Assembly: GCA_017553815.1 (NCBI GenBank)
Contig: JAFZJT010000041.1
Coordinates: forward strand, 1 to 38,094
Length of the DNA stretch: 38,094 nucleotides
Reading direction: 5' to 3'
Source: Clostridia bacterium
Lineage (GTDB): Bacteria > Bacillota_A > Clostridia > Christensenellales > CAG-138
The position numbers and the translations under genes are program-made. How positions within the stretch are numbered: the stretch's first letter is position 1; each line of letters begins with the position of its first letter. Under the pieces are notes generated by a model. That model saw only the letters and a program-made list of their open reading frames with translations, was not told the DNA's origin and did no database searches. Positions 7,870-15,261 of this stretch are shown in pieces.

Positions 7870-8110
7870 CGGCGTAAACGTACCAATGAGCACCGCGGGC
7901 GGTTCGCTCTCCTATGAAAACCAGTTTGAATTCAATCTTGAAAAATACGACCGCATCTACTACGGCAGGCATCCGCGAAGGATAGAGCTTGAGCTTCGCA
8001 CGATCAAGGTCAAGCGCGCCCTCTCGCTTATCTTCAAAAACGAGAATCCGCCCAAAACGCCCTATGAGAATCGCCTCAACGAGCTGAAGAACGAGTTCGT
8101 GCCGCAATAG
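7870..8110 (+). pseudogene. 5'-truncated paralogue of the gene at 8340
   Basis: The last 65 or so codons end in K-Y-D-R-I-Y-Y-G-R-H, K-T-P-Y-E-N-R-L-N-E-L and K-N-E-F. They match the C-terminus of the protein at 8340-8978 (K-Y-D-R-I-Y-Y-G-K-H, S-P-Y-E-Y-R-L-K-E-L, G-N-E-F). The membrane part present in the intact copy is absent, and the upstream frame (from 7658) has no matching content. A proper terminator follows at 8133, so this is the 3' end of a once complete gene. Confidence 0.75.
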
Positions 8111-8132
8111 ACCGCATAGTAAACCGCATCCG

Positions 8133-8166
8133 ATCGCCCGGTGAAGCTTTGCCGGGCGATTATTAT
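8133..8166 (+). terminator. Terminator after the truncated paralogue
   Basis: ATCGCCCGG (8133-8141) pairs with CCGGGCGAT (8152-8160) around a 10-base loop, followed by TATTAT. Confidence 0.75.
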
Positions 8167-8243
8167 AATTCTTCGCTTGTTTTCAAAACGCGCTCATTGC
8201 CATCATTATTCACGCCGAATCCATAAAAAGTCCATTATCCCGC

Positions 8244-8273
8244 TTGAAATGCTCCGATAGAAAATAGTATAAT
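8244..8273 (+). promoter_or_regulatory. Sigma-A promoter for the gene at 8340
   Basis: TTGAAA at 8244-8249 and TATAAT at 8268-8273, spaced by 18 bases. Confidence 0.75.
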
Positions 8274-8339
8274 CAATATGGTCGGCAAACGCACCGCAAC
8301 AGCGCCACGAGCTCGGACGGCGGCACGGAAAGGAGCTTT

Positions 8340-8978
8340 ATGCGCTTATTCAAGAAGCAAACCGTCAATAATTTCAGCTTTATCACCCTGCTGTTCTCAA
8401 CGATCGTCAAGGTGCTTTTCGTTTGCTTCGGCGGACTGCCGCTGATCATCGTTTTCACCTATTCCCATGCGATGAGCACGCCCGTTTTCATAATCCTTGC
8501 GCTGCTCGCGTTTTCGATAATCCCGCTCTTCGGAGTAGCGGTCTATCGGCCGATTTTTCTGAGAAAACGCCGCGCACTGATGGGCGACGAGGAGTTTTTC
8601 AAGAAGCATCCTCTTGAATACCGCAAGGAGCTCTACCGCTGGCGCAAGGTCTCCGCGCACATGAACGGCTCCGATAGCTGCGAGCCCGAGGCTCTGCCCG
8701 GACTGCTGCAAATGAGGCACGATCTCACCGCCGAAGATGCGGCAAAGCTCGGCATCGCGTTCATCGATCCGCATTCGGGCAAGCAGCTTCAGGACTACGA
8801 ATTCAACTGTCTTAAATACGACCGAATCTACTACGGCAAGCATAAGCTCGCTCTTCGCTTCGAGCTCTTCCTTCTTCGGATTAAGCGTTGGATCTTTGAA
8901 AACATTTTAAAAAAGAAGCTCCCCGTTTCGCCCTATGAATACCGCTTGAAGGAGCTTGGAAACGAGTTCCTCGGCTGA
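8340..8978 (+). CDS. Two-helix membrane protein with a conserved cytoplasmic tail domain
   Basis: This 212-residue protein has two hydrophobic segments (about residues 13-38 and 45-67) near the N-terminus. The long hydrophilic C-terminal part contains K-Y-D-R-I-Y-Y-G-K-H and S-P-Y-E-Y-R-L-K-E-L. ATG 8340 is preceded by AAAGGAG. The C-terminal motif recurs in the truncated copy at 7870-8110, so this region is conserved between paralogues and probably functional. The family is not recognised. It has its own promoter and terminator. Confidence 0.8.
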   Translation: MRLFKKQTVNNFSFITLLFSTIVKVLFVCFGGLPLIIVFTYSHAMSTPVFIILALLAFSIIPLFGVAVYRPIFLRKRRALMGDEEFFKKHPLEYRKELYRWRKVSAHMNGSDSCEPEALPGLLQMRHDLTAEDAAKLGIAFIDPHSGKQLQDYEFNCLKYDRIYYGKHKLALRFELFLLRIKRWIFENILKKKLPVSPYEYRLKELGNEFLG

Positions 8979-8993
8979 TAAACAAAAACGCAG

Positions 8994-9032
8994 CAAGCCA
9001 TTCCTTAAAGACGGGAAAGGGCTTGTTTTTTT
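8994..9032 (+). terminator. Terminator after the gene at 8340
   Basis: CAAGCC-A-TTCC pairs with GGAA-A-GGGCTTG, followed by seven T. Confidence 0.75.
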
Positions 9033-9165
9033 GCATTATGCTTTAAAAATCCAAGGAATTTTGCGGGCATCTCGGCCATATCTCTTATCTCATCACTCCA
9101 CTCTTCACTCTCCACCCCTCGCTCTTATCTCTTCGCTCTTGATTATTCGCCCCTCGCCCATTGCG
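9033..9165. other. Pyrimidine-rich gap with a degenerate repeat
   Basis: This gap holds CCAAGGAATTT and a run of CTCTTATCTC/CACTCTTCACTC-like units. It looks like a decayed copy of the dispersed repeat family. No gene was found. Confidence 0.4.
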
Positions 9166-10020
9166 TCAAAGCGCTTTTCTCTCCCCGCGCGGCTTCGCGC
9201 GCTCCCTCGTTACGCGGATAACAAGATCCAGCCCATCCTCCCTGTCGCTGCTGTCCATATCCACCTTGAGTCCGCCCGAGCGAAGCTGTTCGCAGGCGGT
9301 ATTGACGGTGTTCAGAAAAACGCGGTAATCGCGAACAAGCCGCACCACCGTGCGGCGGGGCTTTGCCTTCTCGAGCTTTTCGCCCGCTTCACCCATCATG
9401 CGCTTTGCAAGAAGCTCGGTCTCCTCCGCGCCGAGCCTTCCCTCACCCGCCTTTTTCACGAGCTCCAGCCTTTTTTCCGTTTCGGTGAGCAGGAGCGCCG
9501 CTTTTGCATGCTGCTCGCTGAGCGCATAGCGCCTTATCCCTTCGCGCACCGTCGGCTCTATCGCAAGCAAACTCAGCCTTTCCTCAACAAAGCCCTTGCT
9601 CTTGCCCATGCGCCTTGCGAGCTGCTCCGCAGTCAGCCCGAGGCGGTTCATCAGCTTCAGACAGCATTCGCCGACCTCGAAAAAATCGGGCTTTTCGCTC
9701 TGGATATCCTCTATCATCGCGATAAGGGCGGCGTTCTCCCCCGCGCTGCCGTCCACGATGCATAAAACGCGCTTATAGCCGAGCATCTTGACCGCATGAA
9801 GCCGCCTTTCGCCCGAAACGAGCTCATATTTCGCGCCCTTTTTGCGCACCACGAGCGGGCAAAGAAGCCCCGAATGCGCTATCGAGTCCGCAAGCCCAAT
9901 CAGGCTTTCACTGTCCATCGCCTTTCGCCGCCTGTTCGGGTTCAGAACGATCCGCGAAACCGGCAGCTCCTCGAGCCTCTGCCACGTTTGATTCTTCCTC
10001 ATATAATCAAGCAATGCCAT
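9166..10020 (-). CDS. ParB/Noc/Spo0J family DNA-binding protein
   Basis: This 284-residue protein has the ParB layout: an N-terminal ParB/Srx-like nucleotide-binding domain (V-S-R-I-V-L-N-P-N-R-R-R, then L-V-V-R-K and the S-G-E-R-R-L-H-A box), and a central helix-turn-helix (L-T-A-E-Q-L-A-R-R-M-G-K-S-K-G-F-V). A C-terminal region with charged helices follows. ParB proteins bind parS and spread on DNA to organise or segregate it; Noc relatives block division over the nucleoid. No ParA partner is adjacent and no parS-like palindrome was noticed nearby, so a Noc-like or other regulatory role is possible. The ATG at 10020 is preceded by GAGGGA; a longer frame upstream crosses the promoter. Confidence 0.85.
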   Translation of the reverse strand: MALLDYMRKNQTWQRLEELPVSRIVLNPNRRRKAMDSESLIGLADSIAHSGLLCPLVVRKKGAKYELVSGERRLHAVKMLGYKRVLCIVDGSAGENAALIAMIEDIQSEKPDFFEVGECCLKLMNRLGLTAEQLARRMGKSKGFVEERLSLLAIEPTVREGIRRYALSEQHAKAALLLTETEKRLELVKKAGEGRLGAEETELLAKRMMGEAGEKLEKAKPRRTVVRLVRDYRVFLNTVNTACEQLRSGGLKVDMDSSDREDGLDLVIRVTRERAKPRGERKAL

Positions 10021-10057
10021 TTTCTTCCCTCGCATTCGCCGAATTTTGCTTGGTTCA

Positions 10058-10086
10058 ATTATAATCCCCCGTGTAAATCGGCGCAA
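10058..10086 (-). promoter_or_regulatory. Sigma-A promoter for the ParB-like gene
   Basis: On the minus strand TTGCGC (10086-10081) and TATAAT (10063-10058) are spaced by 17 bases. Confidence 0.7.
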
Positions 10087-10216
10087 CAGCGAAGAAAGGA
10101 AGCTTTTGAGGCTTCCTGTCGCAATTACTCAACATAATACAGTTTTTATTATATCGGATTAAAAAATTGGCAAAGTATTTTTATTAATGCGGAAACCCGA
10201 CGCTCATTGGCTACTC

Positions 10217-10372
10217 ATACTAAACTCTGATTAAAAACGGACTAAATTGCCGATGAGTTTTTCGTCCTGTCGAAGTCGAACGGAGCGAGGCGATACGGAG
10301 TATCGTTGAGCAAAGAGAGACCAGGGCGGAAAACAAACGGCAAGAAGTCCGGTTTTAGTCAGAGTTTAGTAT
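10217..10372. mobile_element. MITE-like element, copy 1 (156 bp)
   Basis: The ends form an imperfect terminal inverted repeat of about 30 bases: CTAAACTCTGATTAAAA at the left and the complement of CTAAACTCTGACTAAAA at the right, each bordered by TA. A second copy of equal length lies at 11349-11504. There is no coding capacity. The TA borders suggest mobilisation by an IS630/Tc1-mariner type transposase, which is inference. Its right end supplies the last codons and stop of the gene at 10355. Confidence 0.85.
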
Positions 10373-11278
10373 AAGCGCGTATTTTTTAAGGAGCGCATCC
10401 AGCTTCCCGCTCTCGCGCAGCTCGTAGATGAACACGTCCGCAAGCCTTGCTATCGCGGGCTCGTCCGCCGAAGCGGCGACGGCATAGCTGATGCTGCCGA
10501 TGCTGTCGCGAGTTATCTCAAAATCGAAGCTCTCCGAATACAGCTTCGCATAGACCTCCGGCATCACCGCGCAGTCGATCCTGCCGTTTTCAAGCGCCGT
10601 CAGCAAATCGGGATAGGAAGCAAACGCCTTTTTATCGTAGGTCACCGCGTTTTCAGGCAGCTCCTTTTCAATGCCGCGAAGCTTGTCAATAAGGCTCCGC
10701 TCAACCTTCGTTTCGTGCGAATCGATGTATCTGTCGAGCACGTTTGAGGCGGATGTGTTTTGAACATAGCCTATGAGCATTTGATCGAGCGCCTTCTTCG
10801 GCGCGCCCTTTTTCAGTATCACGCGGCAGGCGTCGGTATAATACGGGTATGAATAGCTGAATTTGCGGCTCGCGCCCTTCTGCATCAGCGCGATTGCGCA
10901 ATCGATGCTGCCGTCCGAAAGCTTCGTTTCAGCGGTCTGCGCCGACACGGTTACAAATTTAACGGGTCTCTCCCCGCTGTTTGGAAGAAGATACTCCGCG
11001 AAAAGCTCCGCAAGCTCCGCCTCGAGCCCCTCTCCGTTCATCGAAAAACCAGGGATATCGCTTCTTATTCCGACAGTAAGTATGCCCTTATCCGTTATCC
11101 GCTTCACCTCGGCGGCAGTCTTGAGCTGCTTTTCGGGCTTGAGAAAATTGAAGAGCAGAGCGGCGGCGGCAAAGGCAAGCACCAAAAAGAGCAGTATTCT
11201 AAGGGGTCTGCCCCGCTCGCCGCGCAGCGTCAGCCCCGTGCTCCTCGTTCCTCTTCGTATTCCAAGCCGCCTTCTCAT
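10355..11278 (-). CDS. Membrane-tethered family 3 solute-binding-like protein
   Basis: This 307-residue protein has a basic cytoplasmic N-terminus (many Arg in residues 1-27), one transmembrane helix (about 28-46), then an extracellular periplasmic-binding-type domain. I-L-T-V-G-I-R-S-D-I-P-G-F, the E-A-E-L-A-E segment and D-A-L-L-K-K-Y near the end are typical of amino-acid-binding family 3 proteins. It lacks a lipobox, and no ABC permease or ATPase is near, so it may be a sensor or orphan binding protein rather than a transport component. ATG 11278 is chosen to follow the promoter at 11313-11341, with AAAGG upstream; the longer frame starts inside the promoter and MITE. The final L-N-S-D and TAA are encoded by the MITE end. 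Confidence 0.8.
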   Translation of the reverse strand: MRRRLGIRRGTRSTGLTLRGERGRPLRILLFLVLAFAAAALLFNFLKPEKQLKTAAEVKRITDKGILTVGIRSDIPGFSMNGEGLEAELAELFAEYLLPNSGERPVKFVTVSAQTAETKLSDGSIDCAIALMQKGASRKFSYSYPYYTDACRVILKKGAPKKALDQMLIGYVQNTSASNVLDRYIDSHETKVERSLIDKLRGIEKELPENAVTYDKKAFASYPDLLTALENGRIDCAVMPEVYAKLYSESFDFEITRDSIGSISYAVAASADEPAIARLADVFIYELRESGKLDALLKKYALILNSD

Positions 11279-11312
11279 TCGGATGATAAGCCTTTCGGTG
11301 TTTATTGCTCCA

Positions 11313-11341
11313 ATTATACCAAACTGCGGGCAATAAAACAA
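11313..11341 (-). promoter_or_regulatory. Sigma-A promoter for the solute-binding-like gene
   Basis: On the minus strand TTGTTT (11341-11336) and TATAAT (11318-11313) are spaced by 17 bases, with a TGG extended -10. It begins 8 bases outside the MITE copy at 11349. Confidence 0.7.
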
Positions 11342-11348
11342 TATTATC

Positions 11349-11504
11349 ATACTAAGCTCTGATTAAAAGCGGACTAAATTGCCGGGATTTTTTTCATCCT
11401 TTCGAAGTCTAACGGAACGATGCGCTATGGAGTATCGTTGAGCGAAGAGAGCCCGGGGAGGAAAACAACCGACAATAAGTCCGGTTTTAGTCAGAGTTTA
11501 GTAT
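11349..11504. mobile_element. MITE-like element, copy 2 (156 bp)
   Basis: Same length, ends and internal sequence as the copy at 10217, with substitutions (for example CTAAGCTCTGATTAAAA at the left end). TA borders both ends. It sits between the spoIIE stop codon, which it overlaps by one base, and the promoter of the solute-binding-like gene. Confidence 0.85.
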
Positions 11505-13312
11505 CAGCTCACCCTCGCAACTATCGCGGTCATATCATCCCCTCCGCCCATGCTTCGTGCGCATTCGATCAGCTCAAGCGCCGCCGCCTTCGGATCGCTT
11601 TTTTCCGCCGTTCTTCTGAGAGCGCCATAAAGCTCCTCCCCGAGCGCATCCGAAACACCGTCGCTCATCATTATCACAACGTCCCCTCGTTTGAGCTTGA
11701 GACTGAAAACGGCGGTTCTCGCCTCCTCCACTATCCCGACCGGCAGCGCTTCGGCACTGAGCGCGCTCAGTTTGCCGTGCCGAACGACATAGCTTGCCGG
11801 CGCTCCGTGCTTTGCCGCGACGATGCTGCCCCTTGTCCTGTCAAAGAGCATCGCGTCGAGCGTTGCATAGCTCTCCCCGCCCTCACGAAGCAGCAGAAGC
11901 CTGTTCACAAGCTCCGCGGCGGAGTCGATGTCGAAGCCGCAGCATACGAGATCCGCTACCATATTCACCGTTTGCTCGCTCTCGCGCCGCGCGGCCTCGC
12001 CCGTGCCCATTCCGTCGCTTATCGCGGCAAGGCTCAGCCCCTCGAGCTCGCGTACGCAGGCGGCATCCCCCGTCTGCTCTCCCTCCTTTCCCGGGCACTC
12101 CGCCGAGCCGATGCCGATGCTAAAGCTTTCGCACCGATTTTCATCTGGCAGAGCCAGCCGCGCAAGGCTCTTCGCCACGCCCGAAAGCTGCATATTCACA
12201 AGCCCCGACGCGCCGTTGTCCTCGCCGTCGAAGAGCTTTGACATCTCAAGCAGCACCTCGGAAAGCATGGCGAGGCGGCGGTTTCTTTTGATAAGCTCCC
12301 CTTCGAGCTCCGCCTCCCTTTCGCTCCTATTCGTGCTCCGAAAATCGGCTGTCGGCGCGCGATCGGCAAGCATAAACGCCGCGGCAATGAGGATCAGCTC
12401 CGCCGGGGAAATGCGCCCCGTTCCGCTTATGAAATAGAAAAAGCCCAGCGACGGCACGGAAAAACCCGCCAAAACGCCCCATTTGCCGAGTGGCGAGAGC
12501 ACCGCTGCGCAGAGGGTACATACGGAGAGCACGGCGATGAAGAGCATATCGCCGCCGAGCGCGAAAACTCGGATCGATGAAATGAGCGCGGCGCAGGCGA
12601 TCGAGGCAAGTCCGCAGCCGCGTGCCGCTTTGAGGCAGAAAAACGCCGCTGCCGCCGCGCCGAGGGAAAGAGTGAATATGCGCAGATGACCGAACGAGGC
12701 CGAAATCAGCCCGCCGAGCAGCGAAAGAGCTATAAGCCGAACCTCGAGTGCGCCGTTTGCGGATCGCTTTCGGTGCGAAAATATCGAAAGCTCAAGCCCC
12801 TGCGCGAGAAAGTACGCGAGCGAAGCGCAGAACGAACAGATAAGAAGATGCTCGAGCGCCCCCGCAAGCGAGCGCGTTTTCCAAAGCCCAAGAACCGCGC
12901 AGACAGGCAGCGCGAGAAGGCAGGAAAAAAAGAGCTCGGCGTATTTTATAAGCGCGTTCACCCTCATTTTGCCGCGCAGGGCGTTTACTCCCAACTCGCA
13001 GCCAAGCAGTATCACCGCGGCGGCACAGCCCGAATACAGCCCCACGGCTGCGCTTCCAAAAAGCAGCCCGAGAAGCGAAGCATGGAAGCTCATTGAGCCA
13101 AGCGCGCTAAAGCATGCACCGCAGAACGCGAGCGCCGCAAGTGGCAGCTCGGGCGCGTCCGAGAACGCATAGAGCGCGGAATTGAACGGAAGCGCGCAGG
13201 CAAGCAGCATCGAGACCGCCGCAGGAAGCACCAACTGCGCGAAGCATTGCCCCGGCAGAATCGCTCGCGCCGTTTCAAGCGCCCGATAAAATAAGTGTTT
13301 GGTTTCATCCAT
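11504..13312 (-). CDS. spoIIE: SpoIIE-type sporulation serine phosphatase
   Basis: SpoIIE is a membrane PP2C phosphatase that dephosphorylates the anti-anti-sigma factor SpoIIAA at the sporulation septum and so activates sigma-F. This 602-residue protein has about ten hydrophobic helices in residues 25-315, a linker with a charged coiled-coil-like stretch (about 330-370), and a C-terminal PP2C/SpoIIE domain. Its metal-binding motifs are SDGMGTG (about 432-438), MSDGVSDA (about 549-556) and GGDDMT (about 590-595). It is shorter than the roughly 827 residues of the Bacillus subtilis protein. ATG 13312 is preceded by GGAAGGAG; an in-frame ATG 30 bases upstream lacks a site. This gene is the main evidence for an endospore former. 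Confidence 0.9.
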   Translation of the reverse strand: MDETKHLFYRALETARAILPGQCFAQLVLPAAVSMLLACALPFNSALYAFSDAPELPLAALAFCGACFSALGSMSFHASLLGLLFGSAAVGLYSGCAAAVILLGCELGVNALRGKMRVNALIKYAELFFSCLLALPVCAVLGLWKTRSLAGALEHLLICSFCASLAYFLAQGLELSIFSHRKRSANGALEVRLIALSLLGGLISASFGHLRIFTLSLGAAAAAFFCLKAARGCGLASIACAALISSIRVFALGGDMLFIAVLSVCTLCAAVLSPLGKWGVLAGFSVPSLGFFYFISGTGRISPAELILIAAAFMLADRAPTADFRSTNRSEREAELEGELIKRNRRLAMLSEVLLEMSKLFDGEDNGASGLVNMQLSGVAKSLARLALPDENRCESFSIGIGSAECPGKEGEQTGDAACVRELEGLSLAAISDGMGTGEAARRESEQTVNMVADLVCCGFDIDSAAELVNRLLLLREGGESYATLDAMLFDRTRGSIVAAKHGAPASYVVRHGKLSALSAEALPVGIVEEARTAVFSLKLKRGDVVIMMSDGVSDALGEELYGALRRTAEKSDPKAAALELIECARSMGGGDDMTAIVARVS

Positions 13313-13556
13313 GCCGTCGTTCTCCTTCCGATGCGTATGCATACCAAAATGATAGCACGAAGCCCACGATGCACTTGTCGCTTCACCGCCGAGAATATCC
13401 GCTTTTCAATGCGTTTTTTGGACTATTCACCGACAGACCCGTCCGCAAAGCCGTCCGTAAGCCCGTTCGCGAAGCCCATTTGAGCGCATCGGCATAAGGA
13501 GCCGCCCGCATTTTTATCATGCCGTCGTTTTGCCCGATTATATTGCTTGCACCGTC
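13313..13556. other. Gap upstream of spoIIE with a short tandem repeat
   Basis: Besides the possible spoIIE promoter, this gap has three imperfect 11-13-base units of CCGTCCGTAAG type at 13439-13478. No gene is supported: small frames on both strands lack ribosome binding sites. Confidence 0.35.
13349..13380 (-). promoter_or_regulatory. Possible Spo0A-dependent promoter of spoIIE
   Basis: A TATCAT -10 box (13354-13349, minus strand) lies 36 bases before the spoIIE start. TTGTCG at 13375-13380 (plus strand) matches the core of the 0A box TTTGTCGAA and is 20 bases from the -10, the long spacing known for Spo0A-activated sigma-A promoters. No other -35 is evident. The match is short, so this is tentative. 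Confidence 0.3.
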
Positions 13557-13585
13557 TTGTTTAGCTTGAGTTAGCATGGTATAAT
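13557..13585 (+). promoter_or_regulatory. Sigma-A promoter for the PIG-L deacetylase gene
   Basis: TTGTTT at 13557-13562 and TATAAT at 13580-13585, spaced by 17 bases, with a TGG extended -10. Confidence 0.75.
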
Positions 13586-13621
13586 TATGATGTATTAAAT
13601 ATGCATCAAGGACGAAATGCG

Positions 13622-15220
13622 ATGAGAAAAATCATTGCTTTTATAGTTTTTGCGCTCATCCTCGCGAGTATCCCCGTGCCCGCCTCGCTCGGCGAGAGCG
13701 TTATGCGCGATATAACGGCAGGCTGCTCCATGCAGCTCAACGGCTATGGGATAAGCTCAAAGCTCACCGACAACAGCGAGAGCACCTATCTCAAATATTC
13801 CCAGGCAGTCATCACGATAACCGCGAGCGAGCCGATAGGCGGCGTCTACATAAAGTTCGACCGCACTCCGCCGCAATGGAAGCTGTGGTTCAACGGAATG
13901 TGCCAGAACTGCGGGGCATACGGTTTTCTGCATGAGTTTCAAAAGGTGGATTCGAGCAGCGCATCGAGCATCACGCTGAGCTTCACAAAGGAAGTCAGCA
14001 TCGCCGATATCTTCGTTTTCTCGCTCGGCTCAAAGCCGCCCTCAAATGTGCAGGTCTGGCGGCCCGCCGAGGGAGAATGCGACATCATGCTTCTCGCCGC
14101 CCATTCGGACGACGACCAGCTCTTCTTCGCAGGCGCGATACCCGACGCAGTAGCGCGCGGCGCGGAGATGCAGGTCTGCTTCTTCACGAACCATTGGAAC
14201 ACGCATTCGCGGCCGCATGAGCTTTTGAACGGGCTTTGGATCTGCGGGCTGACGCGCTATCCGGTTATCGGCCCCTTCACCGACACGGGCAGAGGCTACA
14301 GCGAGGAGCAGGGGCTTCAGATATTCGCACAGCTCGGCTTTACCTACGACGATATGGTGAAGCATCAAACCATGCTGCTTCGCAAGTACAGGCCGCAGAT
14401 AGTGCTTGCGCACGACGTTCGCGGCGAATACGGGCACAGCGCGCATATCATCGACTCCCACTCCCTGCGCGACGCGGCGCTCGTTTCAAACGACGCTTCG
14501 CAGTATCCCGACCTCGCCCAAGCCTACGGCACCTGGGATGTTCCGAAGATCTATATCCACCTTTATTGGGACAATGAGATAAGCTTCGAGATCGACACGC
14601 CCCTCTCGTATTTCGGCGGAAAGACCGCGTACCAGGTCTCGCAGGACGCCTTCCGATGCCATATCTCGCAGATGGGAACGCAGTATCGCTACTGGCTGCT
14701 CGGCACAACCGACAACCCCGTTACGAACTCCTACGGCTTTCCGCAGTATTCGCCCCGCTATTACGGGCTCTGGCGCAGCCGCGTCGGGGAGGACAGCGTG
14801 AAGAGGGATTTCTACGAAAAAATCACACTGCACGGCGCGTCTTCAGCTGTGCCAGTGAATCCGGCATATCCAACAAACGAATCCCCGCCCACGTCGGTTC
14901 CGACCCCAACACCGACACCGACTCCCACGCCGACACCGACTCCCACGCCGACGCCGACGCCGACACCAACTCCGACTCCGACTCCCATGCCGACGCCGAC
15001 TCCCACGCCGACACCCACACCCACACCGACTCCCACTCCTTCGCCAACCCCGAGCCCAACGCCCGCGCCGACGGATGAACCCACGGCAACTCAGGCGCCG
15101 TCGGAGAGGCAGGGCGAAAACGGAGTGCTGAGCGCATCACGGCTTCTTGTTCCTGCGCTCATACTTCTTTCTTGTGCCATCGCTTCGGCGATAGTGCTTA
15201 TAAAGCGAAAGTGCCGCTGA
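13622..15220 (+). CDS. Surface-anchored PIG-L/LmbE family deacetylase
   Basis: PIG-L enzymes are zinc hydrolases that remove acetyl groups from N-acetylated amino sugars. This 532-residue protein has a signal peptide (1-24), a beta-rich region of about 120 residues, and a PIG-L domain with the AHSDDD zinc/catalytic motif (H161, D163, D164) and HDVRGEYGHSAH (H272, H275). A stalk of Pro-Thr repeats spans about residues 425-485, and a C-terminal transmembrane helix is followed by R-K-C-R. It should sit outside the cell, tethered to the membrane by the stalk. The substrate is unknown; a surface glycan is likely by family. ATG 13622 is chosen because AAGGA stands about 9 bases upstream; the ATG at 13601 is too early. 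The ZIP transporter gene follows by 41 bases. Confidence 0.88.
   Translation: MRKIIAFIVFALILASIPVPASLGESVMRDITAGCSMQLNGYGISSKLTDNSESTYLKYSQAVITITASEPIGGVYIKFDRTPPQWKLWFNGMCQNCGAYGFLHEFQKVDSSSASSITLSFTKEVSIADIFVFSLGSKPPSNVQVWRPAEGECDIMLLAAHSDDDQLFFAGAIPDAVARGAEMQVCFFTNHWNTHSRPHELLNGLWICGLTRYPVIGPFTDTGRGYSEEQGLQIFAQLGFTYDDMVKHQTMLLRKYRPQIVLAHDVRGEYGHSAHIIDSHSLRDAALVSNDASQYPDLAQAYGTWDVPKIYIHLYWDNEISFEIDTPLSYFGGKTAYQVSQDAFRCHISQMGTQYRYWLLGTTDNPVTNSYGFPQYSPRYYGLWRSRVGEDSVKRDFYEKITLHGASSAVPVNPAYPTNESPPTSVPTPTPTPTPTPTPTPTPTPTPTPTPTPTPMPTPTPTPTPTPTPTPTPSPTPSPTPAPTDEPTATQAPSERQGENGVLSASRLLVPALILLSCAIASAIVLIKRKCR
14899..15075 (+). repeat. Pro-Thr coding microsatellite in the deacetylase stalk
   Basis: About 30 repeats of a degenerate CC-N-AC-N hexamer encode alternating Pro and Thr, grading into Pro-Ser at the end. 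Such tracts vary in length by slippage; hexamer steps keep the frame. The opposite strand reads as Gly-Val repeats and is not a gene. Confidence 0.9.
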
Positions 15221-15261
15221 AGCGCACTCAATAACACTTATAAACAAAGGAAAAAACACTA

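Noticed and set aside
9166..10140. parS site next to the ParB-like gene
   Set aside because: No 16-base palindrome of TGTTTCACGTGAAACA type was noticed in or around the gene.
14899..15075. CRISPR-like tandem repeat
   Set aside because: The units are 6 bases with no spacers and encode Pro-Thr in frame.
14812..15140. Minus-strand Gly-Val repeat frames
   Set aside because: They are the complement of the Pro-Thr stalk coding region of the deacetylase.
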